This document shows positions 1 to 6,063 of a stretch of 6,932 nucleotides of DNA, one piece after another. Origin of the DNA: Bacteroidales bacterium (GTDB lineage: Bacteria > Bacteroidota > Bacteroidia > Bacteroidales > UBA7960); contig SLNU01000240.1 in NCBI GenBank assembly GCA_007132865.1, forward strand, positions 1 through 6,932, given 5' to 3'. The notes under the pieces were generated by a model. It saw only the letters and a program-made list of their open reading frames with translations, ran no database searches and was not told the origin of the DNA. Every line of letters begins with the position of its first letter. Position 1 is the stretch's first letter. The position numbers were made by a program, and so were the translations under genes.

Positions 1-821
1 AGCAGCATGCCGTTACCTTTAGTGCCGGACTGGCGGCACAGGGAATGCTGCCGTTTTGCAACATATACTCATCCTTTGCCCAGCGTGCCTACGACCAGTT
101 AATTCATGACGTGGCCCTGCAAGGGCTGCCCGTGGTGTTCTGCCTTGACAGGGCAGGGCTGGTAGGGGAGGACGGTGCGACCCACCATGGCGCATTTGAC
201 CTAAGCTTTTTGCGCTGTATCCCGGGCCTGGTCATTGCTTCCCCGATGAATGAGGAGGAGATGCGTCATATGATGTTTACAGCCATGCGGAAAGCCAACG
301 CCCCGTTCGTCATCAGGTACCCAAGGGGGAATGGGGTATTGAAGCATTGGAAGGTCCCGTTCATGGAGCTGGAACCTGGCAGGGGACGCAGGCTCAGGAA
401 GGGTGAGGAAATTGCTGTGGTATCGATTGGACATGCCGGCAACTTCGCGGACATGGCGTGCCGGGTATTGGAGCTGGAAGACGGTTTGAAGGTATCCCAT
501 TATGATATGCGTTACCTGAAGCCCCTGGATGAGGACTTGCTGCATGAAGTATTTTTAAGACACAGGGGCATCATCACGGTGGAGGACAATGCCATGACTG
601 GCGGACTGGGAAGTGCGGTCTTGGAGTTCATGGCGGATCATGGCTATCAGATGCGCGTGCGGCGGCTTGGCATCCCGGACAGGTTCGTGGAACATGGCAG
701 CCCCGAAGAACTTCACAAAATTTGTGGTTATGATGCGGAAAGCATACTGACTGCCATCCGGAACATGCATGCGATGGGGCATATGGAAATAGAAAAAAAG
801 AAAGGGGTGAGCCTTGGATAA
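1..821 (+). CDS. dxs: 1-deoxy-D-xylulose-5-phosphate synthase, C-terminal part (5' end outside window)
   Basis: This is the 3' part of the thiamine-diphosphate enzyme that condenses pyruvate with glyceraldehyde 3-phosphate, the first step of the MEP isoprenoid pathway (cytoplasmic). The frame is open from base 3 and gives 272 residues, starting QHAVTFSAGLAAQG. Numbering from that Gln, the segment aligns without gaps to E. coli Dxs from about residue 371. D57 and H61 in GEDGATHHG match Asp427 and His431, and R108 in YPRGN matches Arg478. The catalytic Glu370 would be the codon cut by the window edge; its last two bases, AG, fit GAG. Roughly residues 1-135 finish the pyrimidine-binding transketolase domain and the rest is the transketolase C-terminal domain, with the expected KPLDE and TVEDNAMTGGLGS blocks. 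A lysine-rich tail (EKKKG) ends the protein. The last 8 bases overlap the next gene. The identification is firm; the gene is partial only because of the window boundary. Confidence 0.97.
   Translation, partial: QHAVTFSAGLAAQGMLPFCNIYSSFAQRAYDQLIHDVALQGLPVVFCLDRAGLVGEDGATHHGAFDLSFLRCIPGLVIASPMNEEEMRHMMFTAMRKANAPFVIRYPRGNGVLKHWKVPFMELEPGRGRRLRKGEEIAVVSIGHAGNFADMACRVLELEDGLKVSHYDMRYLKPLDEDLLHEVFLRHRGIITVEDNAMTGGLGSAVLEFMADHGYQMRVRRLGIPDRFVEHGSPEELHKICGYDAESILTAIRNMHAMGHMEIEKKKGVSLG
802..810 (+). promoter_or_regulatory. Ribosome-binding-site-like purine run deciding the TTG start of zupT
   Basis: AAGGGGTGA lies inside the last codons of dxs, with six bases between its G run and the TTG at 814. 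A Shine-Dalgarno-like tract is unusual in this window, where most starts lack one. Its spacing supports TTG 814 as the start and suggests that ribosomes finishing dxs reinitiate on the transporter. The tract also encodes part of the dxs lysine/glycine tail, so chance is possible. Confidence 0.5.
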
Positions 822-1725
822 CCTTGTTTCCTGGTTCAGTTCCCACCAGGATGTACTTATTGCATTCGGACTGACATTGTTCGCCGGTCTTTCGACAGGC
901 ATTGGCAGCGCCATTGCTTTTTTTACCAAGCGCACCAACACGAAATTCCTTTCGGTCTCCCTCGGGTTTTCAGCCGGGGTCATGATCTACATCTCCTTTG
1001 TCGAGATCTTGATGAAGGCCAAGGAGATCCTGATAGTGGAGTCTGGGCCCCAGCTGGGTTATCTGATTGCCATCATCGCCTTTTTCTCGGGCATGATTCT
1101 GATAGCTGTCATTGACAAGCTGGTGCCGGCATTTGAAAACCCGCATGAACTGAAAAAAGTGGAGGATCTTCAGCCGGAATTGTCTGAAGGGGACGAGTCT
1201 GGCAGTGCCAGCTCCTATGCAATGAAGGAGGCGCTGAAGGATAAGGAGGCGGGGGACCTCAAAAAAAGGACCCGCCTTTACCGCCTGGGCGTGATGTCAG
1301 CCGTGGCCATCACCATCCACAACTTTCCGGAAGGGCTGGCCACTTTCCTGGCAGCATTGCAGGATGTTAAGCTGGGGCTGCCCATTGCCATTGCCATTGC
1401 CATCCACAATATTCCGGAAGGGATCGCCGTATCCGTCCCGATTTACCATGCTACAGGGAGCAAACGGAAAGCCTTTAAGTTTTCTTTTTTGTCCGGTCTG
1501 GCTGAACCGCTTGGGGCCTTGGTTGGCTATCTGATTCTGCTTCCATTTATGAACGACCTGGTCTTTGGCTTCCTTTTCGCATCGGTTGCCGGCATTATGG
1601 TTTTCATCTCCATCGACAACCTGTTGCCTGCTGCAAGGGAATACGGGGAGCCCCACCTGTCCATTTACGGCTTGATGGGGGGTATGGCCGTAATGGCAAT
1701 CAGCCTTTTGCTTTTTCTTTCCTGA
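814..1725 (+). CDS. zupT: ZIP-family divalent metal (zinc) transporter, ZupT-like
   Basis: This inner-membrane protein of the ZIP family imports Zn2+ and often other divalent metals. It has 303 residues; E. coli ZupT is about 257. Eight hydrophobic segments can be read at about 13-36, 46-66, 82-104, 157-180, 188-208, 224-244, 249-266 and 285-303. The two signature helices carry HNFPEG (169-174) and HNIPEG (198-203), whose His, Asn and Glu residues are the family's metal-site ligands. GLAEPLG around 229-235 and the pattern VAGIMVFISIDNLLP also match ZupT. The extra length lies mainly in a charged, acidic cytoplasmic loop (about 105-156) between segments 3 and 4. This is the usual place for the variable metal-sensing loop, but here it is not histidine-rich. 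The start is TTG at 814, supported by the purine run before it and by the 8-base overlap with dxs, which implies one transcript. The family is clear; the metal preferred in vivo cannot be read from sequence. Confidence 0.93.
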   Translation: MDNLVSWFSSHQDVLIAFGLTLFAGLSTGIGSAIAFFTKRTNTKFLSVSLGFSAGVMIYISFVEILMKAKEILIVESGPQLGYLIAIIAFFSGMILIAVIDKLVPAFENPHELKKVEDLQPELSEGDESGSASSYAMKEALKDKEAGDLKKRTRLYRLGVMSAVAITIHNFPEGLATFLAALQDVKLGLPIAIAIAIHNIPEGIAVSVPIYHATGSKRKAFKFSFLSGLAEPLGALVGYLILLPFMNDLVFGFLFASVAGIMVFISIDNLLPAAREYGEPHLSIYGLMGGMAVMAISLLLFLS

Positions 1726-2566
1726 CCGTTTCGTTCAGAATCGCTGACAGCCGCGCAGCCACACGGTTTTTATAATTTACGTGGCGGAAGCGCTGCACCC
1801 AACTGAGCCCGCTGATCGTATTCGTAAGAAACAATTCATCGGCATGTTCCACCTGGCCCAGCGTCAGGGGTGTCTCTCTTACCTTCAGTCCATTGTTTTT
1901 TGCAAGGTCCATAATGACCGACCGCATTACCCCGTCTACACAGTCCTGATCCAATCCGGGGGTTTGCAGGTCCTGTCCCCTTACAAGGAACACATTGGAG
2001 CTGGTGGCTTCGGCGATCGTACCATGGTGGTTCAGGATCAGGCAGTCATTCAGGTTTTCCCTGGTCTTGTAAAGGGATGCCATTACAAACATCAAAGCGC
2101 TGGAGGTTTTCAGATTGGACAATGTCCCAAGTGGTTTGCCCATGTCGGGAAATATGTCCACCTGCAGTCCTTCCGCCGGGAATGGATAGCCCGGCCCCGG
2201 AATCTCCTCCGATTCAATGAGATGGGCTGACAGGTTGGAAAGTGGAGTGTACAAACCGCCATCGCTGCGGAACAGTGAAAAGCGGATGCGGGCAGCGCCT
2301 CCATCGGGCTGGTTTTTGTGGTACAATTCCATGACCTGCTCCCGCATGGCATCTGGTCCAAATGATCCCGGCAAGATCATTTGCAGGATCGCGGCACTTC
2401 TGCGCAGCCGCTGGTAATGCCTGGAGGCCCATAACATGGTGCCGTCTTCCACCCGGATGGTTTCAAATACGCCATCCCCATAGCGGAACGACCGGTTGGC
2501 AGGGGAGATGCCAAAGTCCTTACGGAGGATGCACGTGCCGTTGTATGAGATATACGTTTGCTTCAT
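1700..2566 (-). CDS. Class-IV PLP-dependent enzyme (aminodeoxychorismate lyase / branched-chain or D-amino-acid aminotransferase family)
   Basis: This is a fold-type IV PLP enzyme of 288 residues from the ATG at 2566. Family landmarks, in order, are YGDGVFET (29-36), NLKTSS with the PLP Schiff-base lysine K153, the AEATSSNVF block with the conserved glutamate E186, and LTNTISGLSWV (247-257). The K-to-E spacing of 33 fits the family. Members include 4-amino-4-deoxychorismate lyase (PabC, folate), branched-chain aminotransferase (IlvE) and D-amino-acid aminotransferase. The C-terminal TNTISGLSWV block is not the textbook IlvE version (TGTAAEITPV), so a PabC-like role is my preferred reading, but no pabA or pabB lies nearby to support it. 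An in-frame GTG at 2584 would add six residues, but it sits inside the promoter -7 box and is therefore unlikely to be transcribed. The 3' end overlaps zupT by 26 bases, tail to tail. The lysine-rich end (KEKAKG) comes from the same T-rich stretch. Confidence 0.88.
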   Translation of the reverse strand: MKQTYISYNGTCILRKDFGISPANRSFRYGDGVFETIRVEDGTMLWASRHYQRLRRSAAILQMILPGSFGPDAMREQVMELYHKNQPDGGAARIRFSLFRSDGGLYTPLSNLSAHLIESEEIPGPGYPFPAEGLQVDIFPDMGKPLGTLSNLKTSSALMFVMASLYKTRENLNDCLILNHHGTIAEATSSNVFLVRGQDLQTPGLDQDCVDGVMRSVIMDLAKNNGLKVRETPLTLGQVEHADELFLTNTISGLSWVQRFRHVNYKNRVAARLSAILNETVRKEKAKG

Positions 2567-2583
2567 GAATATCGGCTGTAACA

Positions 2584-2616
2584 CAAAGATAGTCCTTTGC
2601 CCGGATTTGGCCGCAA
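2584..2616 (-). promoter_or_regulatory. Bacteroidota-type promoter of the class-IV PLP gene
   Basis: On the minus strand TATCTTTG (plus-strand 2584-2591) matches the -7 consensus TAnnTTTG exactly. A TTG (2614-2616) lies 22 bases upstream, slightly longer than the usual 19-21. Transcription would start near 2579, about a dozen bases before the ATG at 2566. This excludes the GTG at 2584 as a start. The -33 element lies only four bases from the -33 element of the opposite promoter. Confidence 0.6.
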
Positions 2617-2637
2617 GGGTATTTTCGGTTAAATTTG
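2607..2637 (+). promoter_or_regulatory. Bacteroidota-type promoter of the HAD gene
   Basis: TTG (2607-2609), a 20-base spacer and TAAATTTG (2630-2637) match the -33/-7 consensus exactly. Transcription would begin around 2642-2645, giving a leader of roughly 35 bases before the ATG at 2679. A second copy of the -7 box follows at 2646-2653 but has no TTG at the right distance. Confidence 0.6.
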
Positions 2638-2657
2638 CCCCTGGTTAAATTTGCCCC
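2627..2657 (+). repeat. Perfect 15-base tandem duplication carrying -7 boxes
   Basis: GGTTAAATTTGCCCC occurs at 2627-2641 and again at 2643-2657, a period of 16 bases with one base between copies. Each copy contains TAAATTTG, a perfect TAnnTTTG element. Copy one has a correctly spaced TTG upstream; copy two does not, and would fall across the predicted start site and early leader. The duplication could add an alternative start, or form a repeated binding site for a regulator. Confidence 0.85.
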
Positions 2658-2678
2658 CGGACTTTGTAAAAGATAAGT

Positions 2679-3365
2679 ATGCCGAATCAGCACAATCAGG
2701 ACGTTCAGATACCGGTCAGGCGGCCGGATACGGTGATATGGGACTGGAACGGGACCCTGCTGGATGACAAACAGATATGCCTTCGTGGCATCAACCGCTT
2801 GTTGGAAAGGCGGAAGCTTGCACCCCTTGATATGGACCGCTACCGGGAGATCTTTACCTTCCCGGTAAGAAGCTATTATGAGGCGGCAGGTTTCGATTTT
2901 ACCCGTGAGGAGTTTGAAGTTCCCGCGGAGGAATTCATTGATGAATACAAGCTCTTGTTACCGGAGGCTGGCTTGTTCCCGGATGTGCTGCAGGTACTGG
3001 CTTTTTTCAGGCAGCAAGGCATACGTCAGTATGTATTGTCGGCCATGGAGCAGCAGGCCTTGGTCAGCAGCATTGACGAGCGGGGCATCCTGGAAAATTT
3101 CCAGGGCATTTACGGCATAGGTGACAACCTGGCGTATTCCAAGTTGTTGCGGGGCAGGGAACTTCTCAAAGAGAACCGGATCGATCCTGTGAATGCGGTA
3201 ATGGTAGGGGACACCCTGCATGACCTGGAGGTGGCCGGGGAACTCGGACTGAATATTGTGCTCGTGGGGCGGGGGCACCAGCATCCCGACCGTTTGCTAG
3301 GGCAAGCTCAGACAGTACTTGATAACCTGGAGCAACTCAAGCGATTGTACAATGGCGTGGTCTGA
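2679..3365 (+). CDS. HAD-superfamily hydrolase with a DWNGT motif I
   Basis: This is a cytoplasmic haloacid-dehalogenase-fold protein of 228 residues, resembling subfamily IA phosphoglycolate phosphatase-like enzymes. Motif I is IWDWNGTLLDD, with nucleophile D22. The residue two places on, normally the Asp acid/base, is N24. Motif II is S121 (YVLSAM), motif III is probably K155 and motif IV is VGDTLHD, with D178 and D182. Residues of about 31-95 form the helical cap. The DWNGT variant recurs in this branch of HAD proteins, so it is probably a real family trait and not a sequencing error. Whether the protein is an efficient phosphatase, and on which substrate, cannot be told from sequence; Mg2+ binding residues are all present. 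The gene appears to be transcribed alone from the promoter at 2607-2637. The ATG at 2679 follows an A-rich stretch with no clear Shine-Dalgarno, as is usual in this phylum. Its stop codon is the first unit of a TGACC repeat. Confidence 0.9.
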   Translation: MPNQHNQDVQIPVRRPDTVIWDWNGTLLDDKQICLRGINRLLERRKLAPLDMDRYREIFTFPVRSYYEAAGFDFTREEFEVPAEEFIDEYKLLLPEAGLFPDVLQVLAFFRQQGIRQYVLSAMEQQALVSSIDERGILENFQGIYGIGDNLAYSKLLRGRELLKENRIDPVNAVMVGDTLHDLEVAGELGLNIVLVGRGHQHPDRLLGQAQTVLDNLEQLKRLYNGVV

Positions 3366-3387
3366 CCTGACCTGACCTAACCTGACC
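3363..3387 (+). repeat. Five-unit TGACC pentanucleotide tandem repeat over the HAD stop codon
   Basis: The units are TGACC, TGACC, TGACC, TAACC and TGACC, so there is a single substitution in the fourth. The TGA of the first unit is the stop codon of the HAD gene. The repeat fills two thirds of the short gap between two convergent genes. I see no hairpin plus T-tract there that would form an ordinary intrinsic terminator. Confidence 0.9.
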
Positions 3388-3403
3388 ATCCCTGCCGACT
3401 GTG

Positions 3404-5011
3404 TCAGAACCGGATGTTCAGCTGTTCAAAAGTGTTTCCCTGCAAGGTCTCCAAAGCCTTACGGTAGGCGGGGTCAGATTGAACGGTTACCTGCACATAA
3501 GCCCCGAAATCAAACAGATTCCTTGCGATCAGGCCTTTTAACTGGGTACTGAGATAATGGCTGGAAGGCTCTTCATCATCGCCTATTTTTGGGAGACCCT
3601 GGTCCTCAGAATACATATAGAGGCTTTCCAGTAACTCATTATCAACCATAAAATTCTTAACAAACAATTCCGGTGTCGGATAGGCCGCAATCAGTTCCGG
3701 GCGGTTGTCATTGGTGTACTCTATACCGAATGTATTCAATATTCCCCTGCGCACCAGCCTCGAATGGTAGGCTGTTATCCCGGTGGTATCTATCGGAATG
3801 AAAAAATCCGGCATGATGCCGCCGCCACCGTATACCACCCGCTTGTTATGCATCGTGAAATACTTCAGCGAGTCAGGGAAGGTGATGTTTTCCGGACTTA
3901 CCAGTTCCCCGTTGCGCAGGCGTTCTGAAAGATCGTTATAATACTCATCGGTCCCTTCATCGTATGGCTTTTGTATACTCCTTCCTGTCGGGGTATGGTA
4001 GCGGGCCGTGGTCAGCCGGATGGCCGAACCGTCGGTCAGCTCAAAAGGCCTTTGCACCAATCCCTTCCCAAAGGTCCGTCTCCCGATTACCAGTCCCCTG
4101 TCCCAATCCTGAATGGCACCTGCAAGAATCTCACTGGCAGAAGCACTGCCTTCATTTACCAGTACGACCAGTTTCCCGCTCTTGAACTCACCCCTTGAAG
4201 TGCTGTTAAATCGTTGCTCGGGGGCTGAATGGCCTTCCGTATAAACGATTAGCTGGTCCCGGTTAAGGAACTGGTCCGTCAGGTCTATGGCCACGTCCAG
4301 AAAGCCTCCCGAATTATAGTTGAGGTCCAGTATGAGATGCTGCATTCCCTGCTTTTTCAAGTCTCCCAGGGCCTCGCGGAATTCCCGCATTGTGGTCCTG
4401 GAAAACCGGTTGAGCTTGATGTATCCGATCTCGGGAGTGGCCATGAACGATGCATCCAGAGAGTTGATGGGAATCCGGTCGCGGGTAATCGAAAAGTCAA
4501 GCAGTCCGACAGTTCCCCTTCGGCTCACTGCCACATCCACCCGGGTTCCGCGCTCTCCGCGCAGTCGGTCTTGTACCACCTGGTTGTTCATTTGGCTGCC
4601 AACTGAAGTCTCCCCGTCTATCTGCACGATCTTGTCTCCGGGCATAATACCGACCTTTTCAGACGGACCACCGGGAACCGGGCTTACCACGACAATGGTG
4701 TCATTGATGAGATTGAACTGTATGCCAATCCCCTCAAAACTGCCAATCAGGGGTTCGTTTGCCCTGCGAAGCTCCTCGGCTGATAAGTAAACGCTGTGGG
4801 GATCCAGTTCACGCAGCATGCCCCGTATGGCATTTTCAACAAGCTCCTCGCTGTCTACTTCCTCGATGTAGGCCAGATTGATCACCTGCAAAGCCCGCTG
4901 GAACTTTTCCAGTTGGGCCCGGTCTACCTGTGCGTAACCTGAAAAAGCGGTAATCAATATGATAAACAAGCCGATATAAAGGCTTTTAAAGTGTCGGATA
5001 GATGTATGCAT
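3404..5011 (-). CDS. Secreted C-terminal processing peptidase (family S41, PDZ domain)
   Basis: This 535-residue serine protease resembles CtpA/Prc and is expected to act in the periplasm. The first 27 residues form a signal peptide: basic H6-K9, a hydrophobic core at about 11-24 and a likely cleavage after GYA (27/28). No lipobox cysteine follows. An N-terminal helical region (about 30-90) contains the LRELDPHSVYLS block. A PDZ domain covers about 91-170, with GIGIQF and VGIMPGDKIVQIDG. The S41 core follows, with NYNSGG (231-236), the nucleophile S291 in GSASASE, the general base K316 in FGKG and Q320. Spacing from Ser to Lys is 25, as in E. coli Prc (430/455). GGGGIMPDFFIP (395-406) and the C-terminal helical extension look like the larger Bacteroidota S41 proteins. 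All catalytic residues are present. These enzymes trim or degrade envelope proteins from their C termini; the substrates here are unknown. The gene is transcribed alone, away from the rhomboid gene. The ATG at 5011 is chosen because the signal peptide begins there. Confidence 0.95.
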   Translation of the reverse strand: MHTSIRHFKSLYIGLFIILITAFSGYAQVDRAQLEKFQRALQVINLAYIEEVDSEELVENAIRGMLRELDPHSVYLSAEELRRANEPLIGSFEGIGIQFNLINDTIVVVSPVPGGPSEKVGIMPGDKIVQIDGETSVGSQMNNQVVQDRLRGERGTRVDVAVSRRGTVGLLDFSITRDRIPINSLDASFMATPEIGYIKLNRFSRTTMREFREALGDLKKQGMQHLILDLNYNSGGFLDVAIDLTDQFLNRDQLIVYTEGHSAPEQRFNSTSRGEFKSGKLVVLVNEGSASASEILAGAIQDWDRGLVIGRRTFGKGLVQRPFELTDGSAIRLTTARYHTPTGRSIQKPYDEGTDEYYNDLSERLRNGELVSPENITFPDSLKYFTMHNKRVVYGGGGIMPDFFIPIDTTGITAYHSRLVRRGILNTFGIEYTNDNRPELIAAYPTPELFVKNFMVDNELLESLYMYSEDQGLPKIGDDEEPSSHYLSTQLKGLIARNLFDFGAYVQVTVQSDPAYRKALETLQGNTFEQLNIRF

Positions 5012-5033
5012 TTGATCTGGTTTTTATATCTGG

Positions 5034-5064
5034 CAAAGAAATAGGAATCCTATGAATAAACCAA
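5034..5064 (-). promoter_or_regulatory. Probable promoter of the S41 protease gene
   Basis: On the minus strand TTG (plus 5062-5064), a 20-base spacer and TTTCTTTG (plus 5034-5041) match the -33/-7 pattern with one mismatch: T in place of A at position two of TAnnTTTG. The leader to the ATG at 5011 would be about 15-20 bases. The imperfect -7 box suggests a weaker or activated promoter. A dyad occupies the spacer. Confidence 0.42.
5041..5053. promoter_or_regulatory. Perfect 6+1+6 dyad, candidate operator in the S41 promoter
   Basis: ATAGGA-A-TCCTAT is a perfect inverted repeat with a single central base. It starts at the edge of the probable -7 box and lies wholly between the -7 and -33 elements of the protease promoter. 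A dimeric repressor or activator bound there would directly control polymerase access. No second copy was noticed elsewhere in the window. Confidence 0.35.
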
Positions 5065-5106
5065 GTTGGCCTTTGATTGTTCAGGAAAGAACAGCTAAGT
5101 CCGTGC

Positions 5107-5136
5107 TTGAAAAAACAAAAACTATGCCTACTTTTG
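5107..5136 (+). promoter_or_regulatory. Bacteroidota-type promoter of the rhomboid gene
   Basis: TTG (5107-5109), a 19-base spacer and TACTTTTG (5129-5136) match the consensus exactly. The start site would lie near 5141-5144, about 30 bases before the ATG at 5174. The palindrome CGCATGCG (5145-5152) falls at the start of the predicted transcript. The same -7 box and the same spacing recur upstream of the gene at 6671. Confidence 0.6.
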
Positions 5137-5173
5137 AATAATAACGCATGCGAATGCCCTTTATTGGCGTATA

Positions 5174-5971
5174 ATGATGACAGAAACGCATGACCCGCAT
5201 GAACAGCTGGTCCCGGAAAAGTTAAAGTTCATTAAAAGCCTGCTCTTTCCAACCATATTTGTCATACTGATATGGATTGTGAAAACCACGGAGCTGGTTT
5301 TTGACCTGGAGTTTTACTCCTGGGGTTTGTTCCCGCAAAAGCTTGACGGCTTGCGCGGGATTGTGTTCTCCCCGTTTATCCACGGGGATTTCTCCCATCT
5401 GATCTCAAACACCTTCCCTTTGTTGCTGCTGGGTTCGGCCCTCTTCTATTTTTACCGGGATGTGGCTTTCCGGGTGCTGCTGCTTTCGGTGCTGATTACA
5501 GGGCTGTGGGTTTGGGTGCTGGGTCGTCCTTCCTATCACATCGGGGCCAGCGGGATCATATATAGCCTGGCAGCATTTCTTTTTGTAAGCGGGGTAATCA
5601 GGCGCCATCCACGCCTGATGGCCCTTTCCCTGCTTGTGGTTTTTTTATATGGAGGAATGGTCTGGGGTGTTTTTCCTGTAGAGGAAAGGGTTTCCTGGGA
5701 GTCCCACCTCATGGGCATGCTTTCAGGGATTATGCTGGCCTTCTTTTACCGGTCTCACGGACCGCAGCGTAAGAAATACTCCTGGGAGCTGGAGCCGGAA
5801 GAGGAAGAACCCGCAGAAGAAGGGCAGGTGCCTGGATTGCCGGCGAGGCAGCCTGCAGATTCCGACGGTTCCGGCATTACCCATACGGGAACAGGGCCTG
5901 TGGAATATTCTTACAGGGAAGCACTGGGTAAAACCAGGGGCAACAGGCAAGCAGGAAAAAAATCGGGTTAA
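5174..5971 (+). CDS. Rhomboid-family intramembrane serine protease with acidic C-terminal tail
   Basis: This 265-residue inner-membrane protease cleaves transmembrane substrates within the bilayer. The rhomboid core has six hydrophobic segments between about residues 20 and 192. H75 and N79 (HLISN) form the oxyanion-side motif, S126 in GASG is the nucleophile and H178 (SHLMGMLSG) completes the Ser-His dyad, so the enzyme should be active. After the last helix comes a hydrophilic tail of about 73 residues. It begins with a strongly acidic run (EPEEEEPAEEG, about 207-217), passes through a Gly/Pro/Ser-rich linker and ends in a basic stretch. The tail should lie in the cytoplasm if the N terminus does. 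Two ATGs are adjacent (5174 and 5177) and the choice changes only one residue. The gene has its own promoter and faces smpB at its 3' end with 68 bases between. The natural substrate is unknown; closeness to the S41 protease gene is suggestive but not evidence of a shared pathway. Confidence 0.92.
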   Translation: MMTETHDPHEQLVPEKLKFIKSLLFPTIFVILIWIVKTTELVFDLEFYSWGLFPQKLDGLRGIVFSPFIHGDFSHLISNTFPLLLLGSALFYFYRDVAFRVLLLSVLITGLWVWVLGRPSYHIGASGIIYSLAAFLFVSGVIRRHPRLMALSLLVVFLYGGMVWGVFPVEERVSWESHLMGMLSGIMLAFFYRSHGPQRKKYSWELEPEEEEPAEEGQVPGLPARQPADSDGSGITHTGTGPVEYSYREALGKTRGNRQAGKKSG

Positions 5972-5974
5972 AAT

Positions 5975-6063
5975 GCCGCCTCCGGGCCGTTATCACTTCC
6001 GCCCATCGTCCGCCATTTAAGGCAGCCTTCCGGCCGTCATCACAGTCCGCTCCGCTCCATTTC
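5975..6063 (-). repeat. Diverged tandem duplication of the smpB 3' end
   Basis: Read on the minus strand, the end of smpB (about 6063-6021) resembles the sequence just downstream (about 6018-5975), offset by about 47 bases. The best-matching part is GTGATGACGGCCGGAAGGC against GTGATAACGGCCCGGAGGC, and both copies include a double stop (TGATGA / TGATAA). Preceding bases are similar too, each with an ATG seven codons before the stop. The match is imperfect, with small gaps, and the region is G+C-rich, so chance similarity cannot be dismissed. Confidence 0.45.

Noticed and set aside
555..983. 142-codon open frame on the minus strand spanning the dxs-zupT junction
   Set aside because: It runs opposite two well-supported genes and shows no family resemblance.
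1781..2230. 149-codon open frame on the plus strand
   Set aside because: It is antisense to the class-IV PLP enzyme, which has the full motif set and its own promoter.
2567..2584. Upstream GTG start extending the class-IV PLP enzyme by six residues
   Set aside because: The GTG shares a base with the TATCTTTG box and would lie upstream of the predicted transcript start.
4320..4790. 156-codon open frame on the plus strand
   Set aside because: It lies entirely antisense to the S41 protease, whose PDZ and catalytic motifs are unmistakable. Its protein is low-complexity Ser/Arg/Pro-rich with no recognisable domain.
5061..5069. CCAA-G-TTGG dyad in the S41/rhomboid gap
   Set aside because: A 4+1+4 dyad is expected by chance, and it overlaps the -33 element without further support.
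5972..6039. Terminator between rhomboid and smpB
   Set aside because: The gap is G+C-rich with several GGCCG/CGGCC words, but the only pairing arms are five bases long and 41 bases apart, and no T-tract follows.
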